A stretch of DNA of 64,000 nt from Trichoplusia ni (GCF_003590095.1 NC_039479.1:3844001-3908000), one strand, 5' to 3'. Numbered from the stretch's first letter, positions 36,952 through 49,977 are shown. Made by a program: numbers and translations. Notes: a model not told the origin generated them from the letters alone.

Positions 36952-37228
36952 GCGACGCCGACATGTCGCTGAAGCAGGGCAGCGGCACCGGCAAAGTCCA
37001 CTTCGGTGGTTTGGACGATGTGTCCCTGTACGGCACGCCAGTGGAACCTGCCCCGCCGGCGACGGACGCCAAGCAAGGTTTCCTGCGGAACCAACTGCAG
37101 GCACTCTTCCAACCCACCGACAACAAACTAGCCATGAAACTCTTCGGCTCGAAGAAGGCGCTGATGAAGGAGAGGATCAGGCAGAAAGCAGCCGGCCACT
37201 GGGTTATACATCCCTGCAGTAGTTTCAG
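36952..37228 (+). CDS. Ih: Ih/HCN channel, pre-S1 (HCN domain) exon
   Basis: This exon encodes the cytoplasmic segment just before S1 of a hyperpolarization-activated, cAMP-modulated Na+/K+ channel, which acts at the plasma membrane of excitable cells. It is 277 nt: acceptor TTTTGTTGACAG at 36940-36951, donor GTAAGT at 37229. The diagnostic block is GFLRNQLQALFQPTDNKLAM, then KLFGSKKALMKERIRQKAAG and HWVIHPCSSF. It aligns closely with the HCN motif GF..RQ...LQPGVNKFSLRMFGS...E..R...AG.W.IHPYSDFR. It contributes 92 complete codons and ends after AG of the Arg codon that in relatives precedes FYWDL of S1. The preceding 40 residues (DADMSLKQGSG, then a Pro-rich stretch) are variable in the family. 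An internal ATG (Met of MSLKQ) could also initiate. Pore, voltage sensor and cNBD exons are not in view. Confidence 0.9.
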
Positions 37229-38496
37229 GTAAGTCCAGCTTTTATTAGTGCGACTGGTTCTTCAAGTGAAACCTATGAACCCGAGCTATATAGCTCCTAT
37301 AGGTAAATACGTGTGCATTGTAGGCCTGCCCCAAACTAGGCCAACTTATGTCATGGTTGAAAAATGAACCATATACCTAGGCAATTAACCTACCAAGATT
37401 CAAAAGAAATGTTATTGATTTTCTTCGAAAGTAGGTATTAAACACAGTAAAAAGTTAGCTACCCTCCATTAGATATAGAAACACGAGGTTGCGAAAATCA
37501 TTTGCTATGGTACTAATAGGTACCTGAAAACGACATATTTTGTGTGTATTATAACCGCGACGAACTTCCAGATATTTTATGACAGGCCAACTAAAGTGAA
37601 TTAATTACTTGCATTGAAAACACATCGATATACTTTAAATTATCATTAATCGTTCGAAAGCTCTTCACACAACCAACGAGCCGTAATAAAATGGTGGTCA
37701 TTGTTTACATTATCCCTGCATTGGTTAAGTTTAACAAATTATTTTTAGTCGCGTTTGACGACCGCTCGTAATTTCAGTAAACTGAGGCATTTTTTATTTC
37801 TTTTACATTCAATGTCAAGTTTTATTCGAGTACTTATTCTGTAATTATGAAATTATATTTGCTTGATACAGTTTTAATCCTTTTCACAGAATTCGAAATG
37901 TGTTTTTTTCTTTCAGATGTTTTTTTGTTTTTTAATAGTCTTAATGGAAACTGTAGTTGTTCTGTTATTACATTTTATTTTAGTTCACGTTTCATTTAAT
38001 TTACGAGTATAACCATTGTTTCCTTCACATCTAAGAATACAATAAAAAAGAAGCTGTATTAAAAAATAAGCTCTCTTAAATAATCTAGAAAATATTCAAT
38101 CAGGGTCTCAAATAAATTGTAATCATCTCAAATTAAGGATTTATAATGTGATATTTTCATAAATAAAACTGATTCATGCATCGTCAGATGTTTCGCAGAT
38201 CGTGGGATCGTTTGTATATTATTCGTCTGTAACCTTGTGTATTTGTAATTATAATAAAGGCTAGAAGCTAATTTTACTTAATACTTCTACTAGCATTACG
38301 TTCATTGCCACCATTTTGAAACTCAGTAACGAATGAAGAGATATTAATAGTATTAATACTGACTAGAGTGACTAGGAGCTTGATTAAAGTCATTTAACGA
38401 TTACGTATTAGGTTAACATCACGCAACAGATTTGGAGATAGATAGTAATGGCACCCCACCGTGGGGCAGCTCAATGCTCTTATCTAATCTAATCTA

Positions 38497-38727
38497 TACG
38501 CCTATATAAAGCTGAAGAGTTTGTTTATTTGTTTGTTTGAACGCGCTAATCTCAAGAACTACTGTTTCAAATTGAAAAATTCTTAGACTAATAGGAGCGA
38601 AAATACAATGGAAAATGTGGGAAAAACAGGGAAAATTATTCATCTTCGAGGGTTTCCGTTAAGAAATTCCTAACTTACGAGTATATCTTCTAACCACGCG
38701 GACGAAGTCGCAGGCAACAGCTAGTGT
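38497..38727 (-). repeat. Dispersed lepidopteran repeat, copy 2 (inverted)
   Basis: The reverse complement starts CTAGCTGTTGCCTGCGACTT and ends CTCTTCAGCTTTATATAGG. Same family as 15139-15379 but opposite strand. The (TTTG)n run near its left edge corresponds to the (CAAA)n run of copy 1. Confidence 0.7.
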
Positions 38728-39832
38728 AATAATAATTGCACAGGCTTGGGCAAGCTTAATGATCAATGCTCACTTTTTTGGCTCTAAGTGAAGGGACTCC
38801 GAGAAGTAAAACTTCTTAATTACAATTTAATGACAGATTTAAATCCTCAATTTTCCGCAATAATCCAATTAAATGCTAAGTGCATTATTGGTAGCTATCA
38901 AACGTGCGATGTTATTTTTGCGATCAATTGTTCAGCCAGTAAACGTAGCAGTTAGTCATCTGCCGATCATTTTGTTCAGCCGACCGTTCAACGCAAAAGT
39001 GTTGAATGTGTAATTATATAGCGCGGTAACCTCTTTGTTAGTTGTCAACGATTGAGCTAGGTTCGGCGAGCGGTATCGCAACATAAACGCATTTAATTAT
39101 GGAATCATGTTCTGGCGCGTTTAATGTGTTTAGCTTGTTTTTTTTTTAATTGAAATTGGAACTAGATTTTTTTTGTAAATTTAAATTTTGATTATTATTG
39201 TTACTGCCCGACGAGTATATGGAATATGAAGGGAATCATATTAAGGCTAGAGATGAAATATGTTTTTCTATAAATTTCATTGTAACAATAAAAACATTTT
39301 TATTTATTTCTTAATTTTACAAATTTATGGGCTTCTGACGGCTGGCTAATGACGTGCGTTTGCCTAACGTGGTTCGGTACTCGGATTTCGCTTTACAATG
39401 GTAAAAGTCTTGCATCAATGGTTCATAGTACGGGCAATGGGCATTGACCATAAACTCCAATTTTCATAGTACTGCTGTGTGACAGCATAAATGTAATGCC
39501 AACATAATTAGGGTAATAAAAACTTAGATCAACAAAATGAGAATTTAAATCGATACATATCTTTTTTGCTACCTTGTGGTCTATTATTCTAAAATTACCT
39601 CATTAAAAAAATATATATATTTTTGAAATTAGAAGCAAAATATATTTTAATGTTTTACCGATAGATCTAATATATTAACTCTAATGATTCTGACAAACAT
39701 GGCGACAAATCAGCCAGTCATGTGTATTCCAATTTTAAACATTTTCTTCTTGAACTTATAACTCGGATTCTAATTTTGAACGCGGGAAGTTCGTTAAGAG
39801 ATTTAATACTGAAGTTTTGGAAGGGGTACCGT

Positions 39833-39925
39833 CGTCTTTTTGTAGTTGTGGAAGCGAGACAAAACACTGACGTAGAGCGGCGTCTCTTTTTAACAACTTC
39901 AAAAATACTGCTTTAAGAGGTGGTA
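39833..39925 (+). repeat. Dispersed repeat X, copy
   Basis: GTAGAGCGGCGTCTCTTTTT followed by ACAACTTCAAAAATACTGCT and TTTAAGAGGTGG; the same blocks recur at 42955-43045. Confidence 0.5.
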
Positions 39926-41099
39926 GTCAGCCCTCCGGATAGTTAACACGATTTTCACGTTTATGGGAATTTGCGATGGCGGTCTAATTACCGTTCGTGG
40001 TCCGAATTAGGTTTACAATGCGGGCATTGTGAGCTCAGCTAGAATACTGCCTCCGCAGCATTATAATTTGTACACAACGTGTTGTGACGGTTAATAAATT
40101 AAAATACAATGAGGATGGTTAGAAGCTTAATTTATTGTTTCGACTAATTTTTGTTTGTAAATTACGTAGTGTTATTGTTTCATACAGCAAATGGTAAACT
40201 GTTAATTCATTTCAATTTTTTTATAATGTAATTACAAAAATCTACAATTCAATGCTAAAATTGCACTTTTTAAAGATATTTATGCAATACGTTCGTAGAT
40301 GTTATTTAAACCGATAAACAAATATTTATCCAGACCCTCTTGAATAAACATTTAATTTTAATTTAGGTATAACTAGTCTCACTATAAAGGTCGTTGAATC
40401 ACACATTAAAATCTTAAAGTAATCAAATTATTTTTGTACAAAAGGTTATCTAATTCTATTTTTGACATTACGTACAAAAACAAAAGAAATGTCGCTCGAC
40501 ATGTGAGTTTCATTAACGATTCATACAATCAAGATTCATATTGAACCTATACAATCAAAACATACTATGTATGTTCCATATGTTATGTGTAAACATTTTT
40601 TTACAGTCGTTTCTGTACAGCCAGTACTTTTATTTAAAAACAAAAGTGACTCGGACCTTTTTGCTAGTAACTTTAGATAGTATTCTTTTTAACATGATTG
40701 CTAAGTTAGCCAAATTGAACGAAAGTGACAGTAGAAAAAACCGTTAAGGAAAATATTCTAATTATTATCAAAAAAACGAAGTACCAGTCTGTTTTGTTAT
40801 TAGTTTGTTATCAGATTATTGGTTCGAAAATTAATCTCAATTTAAATACAGTGAACAGTAATTAAGTGAAAGGAATGACAGTCGAACTTTTATATCGATA
40901 AAACATTACAATGATGAGATGGAAAGTAAATTTATCGATAAGCTTTAATCTTCTACGAAACCCATACCCACACGTTTCAAAATAAAAAAAAGTTGCTAAG
41001 TCTGAAACTAGATGGCGTTGTTTCATATTATTATGACTGTTCTAATAGCTATACACGTTAAACAATTTTGCCAGTTAGAAAGGTAGATGTTAGTTGCTG

Positions 41100-41360
41100 A
41101 GTAGAATTTTACATTAGCATTGTGATGCAGCGTACGGCGCAACGCTGTAAGCGGCGTAAACAGTTTATAGGCGAGGAGCCCACGGCTTCACTCGTTTATC
41201 GGACAGTGTCGTCCGCTCGACAGCTTCCGGCCGAGTCCAGTCGCCGTCTCGATTAGATACAGTCAATCGATCCCGATTCGATACTCGATACAGAATTTAT
41301 GAAGATGAAGCCTGTCCTCGTCTACGTAGCGTAGATTGAATACTAGATTAGTAAGCGTCT
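41100..41360 (+). promoter_or_regulatory. GC-rich block, candidate intronic promoter
   Basis: CG-rich for its surroundings (GTACGGCGCAACGCTGTAAG, GTCCGCTCGACAGCTTCCGG). TTTATAGGCG at 41164-41173 is a TATA candidate and GCTTCACTC near 41186-41194 is initiator-like, about 26 bp later. A short ATG frame near 41299 (MKMKPVLVYVA, then stop) has no donor at its end. It could drive another Ih isoform or an unrelated transcript. Confidence 0.35.
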
Positions 41361-42954
41361 AAATTGATTTTCCTTAAACTGAGTTCCTGTGTTACAAAAT
41401 TTTCCGCTTTTAATAAATAGTTTTTCCTTGAAGGAAGTAAAAATTAGGTTGTTATGTTACAAAAATAAAATAAAAAACTCTCTGACCAAGGATGTACCTT
41501 TTTCTAAAACAAAATCGAATTAATCAATAATGTTCGTTTCATGTGCAACGCAGCATAAATCAAACAAACACTAAACGTTCAGTGGCAACATAAAACAGAC
41601 GTCAAAAAGACTACAATCAGTTCCAGTACAAATAAAACGAAGCGAGCCAAATCACGAAGAATAGCACAATCAGTACTAACACAACTCCATTAATAAAATC
41701 AACAAAGTAACAATGTTCATCACAAGCTATTGCAGGAACAATGGCGGTGCTCCGTAATGGAGGCACAATGTGTGTGTCCCGTGCAGTACGTACGACACGA
41801 GTCCATTGGAAGCTGATACAACTGGTTCGCGAGTGAATCTCAGAGCCACTCTGAGTGACCGTAGCCAGTGTCAAAGGTCTCGCCTATCAAGAGTACCAGT
41901 AGCTACCGGATGTTCGTTCTGTATACTGCTCGGATATGTCAAATTAGATGTTACTGGCTGGATCATGAGAATTGGTATCGTCAAGGGTTGTCAATTTGGA
42001 AAGAAGTTTTTGTAATTCGTCTTTGTTAGTGCTTTGAAGTATTATTGTGTAGTTCGATTCTTGCGAAAAGCTGTCATATGATAATCTAGATCAGGGTTAT
42101 GGCAGAAAGTGTAAAAAAACTCCATTTATACTTTGTGCATGCGTTATTTAATATTTTGCCAGAAGTTTTAAGTTTAATCGTTTTGAAAAATAGAGCAGTC
42201 TTATGAGCTAGCTCTGGTTGATTTTATTCCAGTTAATAATTTTACGCTTTCGTGCTGAAGTTAGAGTTTGAGCCTAACTTTGAGAAGCGCGAGGCTTCCG
42301 AAAAAAACACTCCAACAAGTGAAAGTGATATTACGAAACCGCGTCAAGTTAGTTCCTCGGCTTCACTTACGGCTATTCTTCAGTCTTCGAAATTAAATAG
42401 AAAAAAAAGATAGGTTTAGGAAATAAAGTTAAAATTGAACTAACAAAGCTTTAAGTGCAGAAATCAATCTATATTTTTTTGTATTAAATCTTCTAAGATT
42501 AAACTGAACAAATCAAGTTGATGTTTGAATAAAATAGTGATTTACTATGTTTTTGGTAAAACATCTATCCATATACATTATACTGATCTCATTATCATTT
42601 CTTATTAGTCCCTAGTTTAGTCTCTCCTCCACATTTGATAGGTATTTAACATATATCCATACTTAGGTTGGTTTTACACACTCACTTACATTTCGGTTAC
42701 TAAAACGTATTAAAAAGCTATGTTTGGTAATAATATAAATCAAAAAGGCACAATAATTAAAAAAAAAACAGAGAAAAAAAAATTGACACAGAATTGAATT
42801 TCCTCTCAACCGAACTCAATTTCTGCATTCGTCATATCAAGAGCTCTCATTACGTTGCAACAGGTACCAGGCAACAAGGCATCCAAGGAGATCGTTTACC
42901 ACAAATTGGATCGCACCTTGCCTCCTACCACCGTCCCTTGAACTAAGCCTGTTG

Positions 42955-43045
42955 ACGGATTAAAGCGAGACAACGCATGCACGGCGAAGAGCGGCGTCTC
43001 TTTTCCGCAACTTCAACAATGTTTCTTTAAGAGATTATGGTACGG
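42955..43045 (+). repeat. Dispersed repeat X, copy
   Basis: TTAAAGCGAGACAACGCATG, AGAGCGGCGTCTCTTTTCCG, CAACTTCAACAATGTTTCTT and TAAGAGATTATGG; shares its core with 39833-39925 and 27411-28020. Confidence 0.5.
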
Positions 43046-44581
43046 ACTCGGATCGCGTCTGGTTGCAACTAAGTCCACATACACAATAACGGTTCCGTTT
43101 CCTACCATTTGCAATATGATTACTGTCTGTACACCTTCGTGTAAGCCGCAGGCGAGAATTGATTTCACTTTGAGGCCAACGCCATTAGCGACAGTTTACC
43201 TTATGGATTGTCTTTCTTAGAATTTGCTATACGTGTTTATTTAACGTCATTAGTATGTAGAAACTTCTATTGAAGATTTGACTTTCGGAATCTTTGAATA
43301 ATGACATCATCCCTTCAAAAGTAGACAAAAATCCTGAAATTGAATTCCTAAATAATTACTATTGATAAAGATAGTACATCAATTTTCTTACTCTTTGATT
43401 TGCATTTGAATGTGAAAAACAATTTCATAAACATAATTATTGTACTTATAAACAATGCGTAGAAACGTACAGTGATTGGAAAGTAGTACGAAGTAATTTC
43501 TGTTTGCAAATGGCCCATAAACACGAACATAAACTTTGTACTTACAACTAGTGACGTCACTTTGCAATTAACGTGATATGTTACTCCATACAATTCACAG
43601 GTAGAGAAAAGGGCAGACGAATACGATTAAAAAGAATACTAAAAACTGACAGACAGACGAATCGATACTTTCACGTAATAGTTTATGCTCAATACGAGCC
43701 GCACAGAAACTTAAAAGTCGAATGTATACAGCCGTTTAAATGGAGCAAAGTAAATCGATATGAGTTTTTCATCGAGATTGTTTAACGAGTCTGAAAACAC
43801 GGATGAATCGTATAAAAACTGAAATTCACGTCTGTTTTGGACAAAAATATGGCCAGCGGCGAGGGTTCCCGCCTCTGTTATTTTATTACTGGCTGAATAC
43901 ACTGACTAAATTAGTTAGATAAAAAAACGTGTATTTTAAACATGACTTTGTGAATTTTTGTAATGTTGGCTATTCTGGCTCTCGAGGGAAACCGCGGAGG
44001 TTGCACGAAAAAAGTTTTTAGCGCTACACAAAAACTAGGCATGAAAGCTTTGTTCTGTTTGATGGTACATACTATGTTACATCACCACTCATATATCTTT
44101 GCGAGCTCGATTTGGTCCTCGCTACCAATGAATGTTGCGACCAAGTTGTAGTTACTACTTTTACTATTGTCCCTTCAAGTCGTATTTATAACACACGCTA
44201 TTACAAAAGAAATGTGAAACGCCTTTCCAGTTGAATAATTAAACAATTTCATAAAGTGTGTTTCATAAACTATCGATAGAATTCTCAGAATCTAGCTATC
44301 AGCCTTGAAGCAATTGAAGCATACATTATATTTAATGCAGAAACCTATAGCGTCAAGACAATCAATCGCCTAACAACACCTGAAATACAATCAAAGTAAA
44401 ATAATATGTATGATGCTATATCATACATTTCATTTTACCCCTCATATCTAACCGTCTGGCCCCAAACTTGCCTGGCACTGTACTTTGGTGATTGATACTC
44501 ATAATAAAATATTAAAAATACTAACAAAAATTGGTGAAAGACTCCCAAACTTAAAATCCACACCTATGCAAAAGTTAGTCC

Positions 44582-44650
44582 TGACCACCATCGAACCCAC
44601 GACCTCTGCTTCAAAAGTCAGGGTCGCCAACCACGATGCTATCAGCCCAG
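44582..44650 (-). mobile_element. tRNA-like SINE head, minus strand
   Basis: On the minus strand CTGATAGCATCGTGGTTGGC (A-box region) is followed at tRNA spacing by GTGGGTTCGATGG (B box; forward 44588-44598 is CCATCGAACCC). It resembles the fragment at 29561-29632. No acceptor stem closes it, so it is a SINE relic rather than a tRNA gene. A chance ORF (44485-44700) spans it. Confidence 0.6.
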
Positions 44651-45711
44651 TTATTAAGTACCAATTAAATCAAACGATCCAATATCGCAACAGAATTTAA
44701 ATGAAGGGCAAATGCAATAACAAATGGCGCTACTAGGAAATGAAGAAATTGCTTATCGGTATTGCTTCCCACAACAAGCATATCGCGGGGAATGTTTATA
44801 AAACATTAGCCGTATGAGGCGGACAATGAGAACTCAATAACTGAACAAAGCTCGATGACGCGACGGTGTTACAACCTACTTGTAGTTCTGTAAGATTCTG
44901 GAAAGGTCTGAAGAATATGAGGATTCTTACGAAAAATAAATGGAAACACGTAATTGTTGAGATAATTATGTAGATACATGTAACATTAATAGATGCTTAA
45001 TAAAAGGATAGTCATCATGACCATGATGAGAACCAGTAAATATGAGGCTTTTGGTATTAACATTCGACAGCTGAAGAGTTTGTTAACACGAATGAAGATA
45101 CTAAACTCAACTTTCCTTTTTGGATTTTCTCGTGCCCGAGTAAAGTTTTAATATCATACTTTGTTCAAATAAAACGTTTAGTGCGATAGCAGATAAAGTT
45201 AGCCTCAGCTAGTCAACTGCAAGAACAGTGACAAAGAAAGGAAATGAGGAGAACTAGATATCATCACTTACATTCAGGGATCGCCTGAAAACATACCAGT
45301 CGTAGTATCAGATGGATTCAAGAAAACTGAACCCCAAAAAATCACACACAAGCTTACGTAACTTTTATATAACGTCTGTTCTTTGCACAGAAGCCTTAAA
45401 ATATTAAGGCGGAGTCCGTAACATGTTACCTAACCTGGATAACAGGGAATATGCCAAATTATCATGCTCAGCCGTTCATGCCAGTTTCAAGGTAAAAATA
45501 TACGTTCAAGATTGCCAGCCAGGGAATTGAGAATTTAACATTGGATTAAAGATTAAGGTTAGGTGTGTAAGACGGTTTTGATGGCAGCTAGAGTATGTAC
45601 TTGTGAATTTGTTATCTTTCTGATATTTTTTGATTGCCAGTGTTATGAACAGCAAGAAGTATGAATGCATTTATAGCTGAAACCTCTTTATTGAATATGA
45701 TAATGAATGAC

Positions 45712-45730
45712 ATCTGTCTGTCTGTCTGTT
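45712..45730. repeat. (TCTG)n microsatellite
   Basis: CTGTCTGTCTGTCTGTT, about four units. Confidence 0.8.
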
Positions 45731-46011
45731 ATCACCCGTTTTGTATTCGTAACCAAGGCAAAATTTTTCTTCAAACACAGAATTAACTAAAATAGTTACA
45801 TCGACCACTAGTCTATGAAATCGAATCGATTTATGTCCGCTGAGATTGTAATCAATCACTAAGAAACAATATCCTAGAATGATATGATGGATAGTTGAAT
45901 CTCGGGTTTGATTGATCCTTCACCCAACGAGCTTTATAAGATAGCCCACAGAAGTTCAGACTAAAGAGAATTTAAAAGTAGACTTTAGTTTTCTCATCAG
46001 GACAAAAATGC

Positions 46012-46052
46012 CATGCATATGCCTATATATATGTATATCTGCATGCATATAT
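46012..46052. repeat. Purine-pyrimidine alternating AT/GC tract
   Basis: CATGCATATGCC, ATATATATGTATAT and GCATGCATATATGCC lie in a row. The tract is nearly palindromic and mostly alternates purine and pyrimidine, a sequence type prone to cruciform or Z-like structure. Confidence 0.5.
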
Positions 46053-47351
46053 GCCTTCTCCGAGCGTCTACGCTGATATAATCTCTCAAACGTCAACTCA
46101 TAAGTCAAAGTCACTTGTGTCTGTGTCCATACGTAAAGTCTTTTAAGAAGTGATTATGTTAAAACTATATCTGGAGCTTAATTAAAGAGGATATTGTCGC
46201 GTTTCAGAAAAGCACATGAAGATGATGCTAGCCGAAAACCTTGAGTTGCGTAAAATCCCCGGTATTATAATCACATGAGAGTACCATGGGGAAGTTTCAG
46301 CTAAGATAAAAAAAAATCCTCAATAATTATTTTGTTTCAAGCTGAAATATTTGCCTTAAGCTTGTAGAAGTAAAAAAGGCAGTTACTTGATAAAGTGTTC
46401 AGCTAAACTCAGTATGGATGGAAGCTGACCCCAACATAGCTCGGAGCTAATAGGTACTTGCACTTAAGTAGGGTGTAGTAACCTCTAGATTGCCATTTAG
46501 TTCCACTTGTTATAATATAGTTTAATGCTATCGATAAGGAGAAAACAATGCCTAACATCAAAGCAGTTCCTGGAGCCGTAATCCTAGGCGGGAGTAAATC
46601 AAGGTAGCACAAACAACGCTGTATATTTTATGGAGAAAATGATTAATGGTTTCCTTGTACACCCTATATAGGCCATAAAGAAAGGAATACTATAGTTCAT
46701 GACTAGAATACCTATTTTATAGTCTGGAGCTGATATTTATTGGGAATATGAAAGTGTTGTTTTGGACCAAGGAGTTTTTATTGGTCGTTTATAAATCGAC
46801 ATATTTTTTTTGTCAATTTCAATGAAAGATCTATAGGCGTAAAACATATCAGTTTTATAGCTAGAAGTGATTCTCGTTATTGATAGGAATAGATTTGTGT
46901 CATATAGAACTCGGATTCTACTCAAGTATCTTACATAATACATTTTTAATGCGAATGGAAATCGACGTAGGTGCACGAACGTCTTCTCAAAATGCCTCTC
47001 AAAGCCTCTTGAACCAATTATCATCGCTCTTACCCTAGTCTGACATAATAATAAATGTATTTAGTATTAATATGACGCAGAATAATTGTGTATCTAAGGA
47101 ATTTTCTATCTACACATGGATACCCAATAGGCCCCCTTTTTTTCAGAATGACAGGAAAAAATGTCGTTAGCACGGAACTTAATGTTACGCTCATGTCAAC
47201 CTTATTTTATTTTAATGAAGGTATTTCAGAAATAAGTTATTAATTTCTATTGTGGGTCTATGAGTACGTTTTGTTTGTAGTACATAGATAACCACGTTTT
47301 TATTTGGTCGTGTACGATACGTCAAGTTCCCTATTCGCACTGCTCGGCGGG

Positions 47352-47420
47352 GTGAGTCCAGCGCGGTGATTGCTATTCAACTATTAATATCCGGTGTTCG
47401 ATTCCATATCCTGTGCCACA
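47352..47420 (+). mobile_element. Decayed tRNA-like fragment
   Basis: TGAGTCCAGCGCGGTGATTG precedes GGTGTTCGATTCC, a B-box-like motif, at near tRNA spacing. The A box is poor; the fragment is probably an old SINE head. Confidence 0.35.
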
Positions 47421-48837
47421 TTCATCAATATTTGATTAAAACTACCAAGATAGTTCGAAATCAGTATTAGTGAACGGGGAAAAATTACTGTCTATTGCTA
47501 AAAGTTTATTGGACACAATTTTGAATCTCACTTTTAATTTTTGGAACACTTTTATTTAACGCCTATTAAATCTTTAGTACCCGTATCAGAATTACTAAAA
47601 ACATAGCATGATTTAAAATAAGCTCTAACTATATTATACTGAGGGCTACTTTAAGAAATCCGCCTAGTCGCATCGTTGTCCTTATGTGCGACAGTCGTGA
47701 ACCCCTAATTATGTCGCAACCTTTCCCATCTTTGTAACTGGCACCAATAAATTATCTGGTTCTTAAAACCATGGCAGAAAATATGACAGACATACATTTG
47801 TATTCAGCAAAACTGAATTAAACCTGCTTTAAATCTAACAACACCAGTTTTGCTGTAGATAAGCTCTAGCCATAACAATCGTCGAGAAAACAATTGACAC
47901 CATAACTATAACCATAAGACCATCATGAATCAATGATGTTTTACGATATCTACATTACAGACATTCAATATAATGTCAATATCACGATAGACAGCAAAGA
48001 AAAGAATATTCATTTCATATGTCAATAGTATGAAAACAATACTTGCATTAAACTTTATTGCGCATATCTGACATCTAATAAAAACGCGTGTCGACTCTGA
48101 TAATACAATTCATAATATGAGGAGAGAAGATGATTTTAATAAAATATTTGAGAAGTACGCACAATGTAATACGCAAATACGCCCAATGGACTACCTGAAT
48201 AGCAATGGATATTCAGGGTGCAGTCACACTGCGCGCGATTAACTTTCCCCCAACTATGTGGCGACAAAATGTTGCAGAATCAATTTGATATTAATGAATT
48301 AAACTTCATAAATTATTGTAATCATCAATTGTTAGATGCTAAATTTGTCATAATTTTTAAAAAATGTGACGACTATTTAATATTTCAATAGTATAATTAT
48401 TTGTGCTTTAAAATAATAAGCGTTAGAATAATCGGAGAAGGATAAATAATTGTTACTCATAAAACAGCTCTCAATTGAACCACACCCTTATTCTCAGATT
48501 GCCATATACAAACAGCACGTGGATTTAAGATGTATACTAGATGTACTCATTAGTTTTAAATCGGCGTGAAGCTTGTAAACATAGACCTGACTACATAACA
48601 CACGTGTTAATACATAGTATTGATTAAAAGTATCGAATGCTGACGTCACAATCATTTACCTCTTGCGTCTTGCACGTGCTTATCAATCCGTTCGTTATAT
48701 TCTTAGCTGAGGTGTTTAAGAGTGAAATATTCAACGTATCTTTGAGATAGGAGATTTCATTTATAAAAATGTAAAAATTTCACGTTTCATATACAAACAA
48801 TTGATCTATACTAAATACAAAAATTAGACTAATTTAT

Positions 48838-49165
48838 GGTGTTCCGTAATTAAAAGTAAAAACGGTATCTTATTTCTAAAACCCTGTTGTCTGTCCGTCT
48901 ATCCATGCGACTGTCACCAGGCTGTATCTCCAGAAACGTAAAAGCTAGGCAGTTGAGATTTTCACATACGATGGATATTTATTTTTGCTCTCTCACAAAA
49001 CATACTTAATTAAAAAAGAAATCGACTTTATGCAATCGTTAATACGGTCATAAATATGACTGGCAACCACAATTTTTGGAAATTTTGTTTTCTTTAGCCA
49101 ATATGTATACATATTATGTAGCCCTAAGTGTTTCGAGTCTGACTCAAACTTGAATGGTTTTATCG
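48838..49165 (+). repeat. Dispersed repeat family R, copy 4
   Basis: GTTGTCTGTCCGTCTATCC, CACCAGGCTGTATCTCCAG, GCTAGGCAGTTGAGATTTTC and, 150 bp on, CCCTAAGTGTTTCGAGTCTG. It is the most complete copy, containing both the upstream and downstream blocks of the family. Confidence 0.7.
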
Positions 49166-49427
49166 CGAGTTGTTTTAACTCATTTGTAGGTACGTACATT
49201 CCTCATTCTCCTCGCTGATAATCGGTGAAGGAAAACGAATACTATCCGCAATCGAGGAAGAGTGATTATTATTCGTGCCCTGATTAAACGCAATCAGCTC
49301 TTTGGGCAGCTATAATACATTTCCTGTCCAGGATTATTGTCATAAATAATGAAATATTTTCGCTAAAACTTTAGAGCACCGCGTAGAGACCGAATTTGGA
49401 TAGACACATTTTTTTATATGAGATAAA

Positions 49428-49540
49428 TAAGCTAGGGCGCACGTGGCTAGAAGTCGCAAAAGATAGAAAGGACTAGAAAAGAAAGGATGAGGCCTTGCCC
49501 AGCAATGGGATCACAGGCTGTATAATAAAAGTTGAAAACC
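49428..49540 (+). mobile_element. LINE 3' terminal remnant (RTE/Jockey-type)
   Basis: GGCGCACGTGGCTAGAAGTC and GGCCTTGCCCAGCAATGGGA, then TCACAGGCTGTATAATAAAA. In intact relatives this encodes a C-terminus ending 'FAQQWD'; here only about 30 codons remain, with stops. The 'GGCCTTTGCCCAGCAGTGGG' motif is a hallmark I know from lepidopteran LINE tails. Confidence 0.6.
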
Positions 49541-49951
49541 GAAAACCGTGCAACCGGATCCGTTGACACATTGATTACCTAGTCATGAACAACACCCTCC
49601 TTAACTCAGTCCGACTCAGTCGGATAAAGCAGAACAGTATACTACTGAAACGTATTCAGTCCTTGCTCTGTACAGTATTCGAGAAGCTACCGTATGCTGC
49701 ATAATAGAGTTCATTGCGATCGATACCACAGCACGGCTCATGACTGGAACGCTGACTGCAACTATTGTAATTGAATTTGAAATCGCAACTAATTCGTTAA
49801 CTGAATATGGTGTTCATTTTGTTGTTGTTGCTTTAATGTTTGAATTTTATTATTCGTGTTTTAATATATTTTCGGGGTAATATTGACAGAATATGATGGT
49901 GGAAAGTTTGTGTATACCAGTTCACTTTTCATTAATTAATATTTATCGTGC

Positions 49952-49977
49952 TATATACAGGGTGTAAGGAACACCGT
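49952..49977 (+). repeat. Mariner-like TIR with TATATA flank, left
   Basis: TATATA plus CAGGGTGTAAGGAACACCGT; exact reverse complement of 52578-52603. Confidence 0.88.

Larger units (their letters stand above)
37229..49950 (+). other. Probable Ih intron (first part), repeats and no coding exons
   Basis: I searched by eye for the S1 start (FYWDL; TGGGAY after TTYTAY) and did not find it, so the next Ih exon probably lies beyond the window. Content here: an inverted repeat copy (38497-38727), repeat X fragments, a GC-rich promoter-like block (41.15-41.35 kb), tRNA-like fragments at 44.6 and 47.4 kb, family R at 48.8 kb and a LINE tail at 49.4 kb. ORFs up to 95 codons show no motif. Confidence 0.5.

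Noticed and set aside
36935..37222. Alternative frames over the Ih exon (36935-37222 plus; 36776-37135 minus)
   Set aside because: Only the frame starting GDADMSLKQ gives the HCN pre-S1 sequence and matches splice phases; the others are by-products of GC-rich coding DNA.
47126..47200. Strong 3' splice-like signal CCCCCTTTTTTTCAG as an exon start
   Set aside because: All frames after it hit a stop within a few codons or show no coding character; likely a chance pyrimidine tract.
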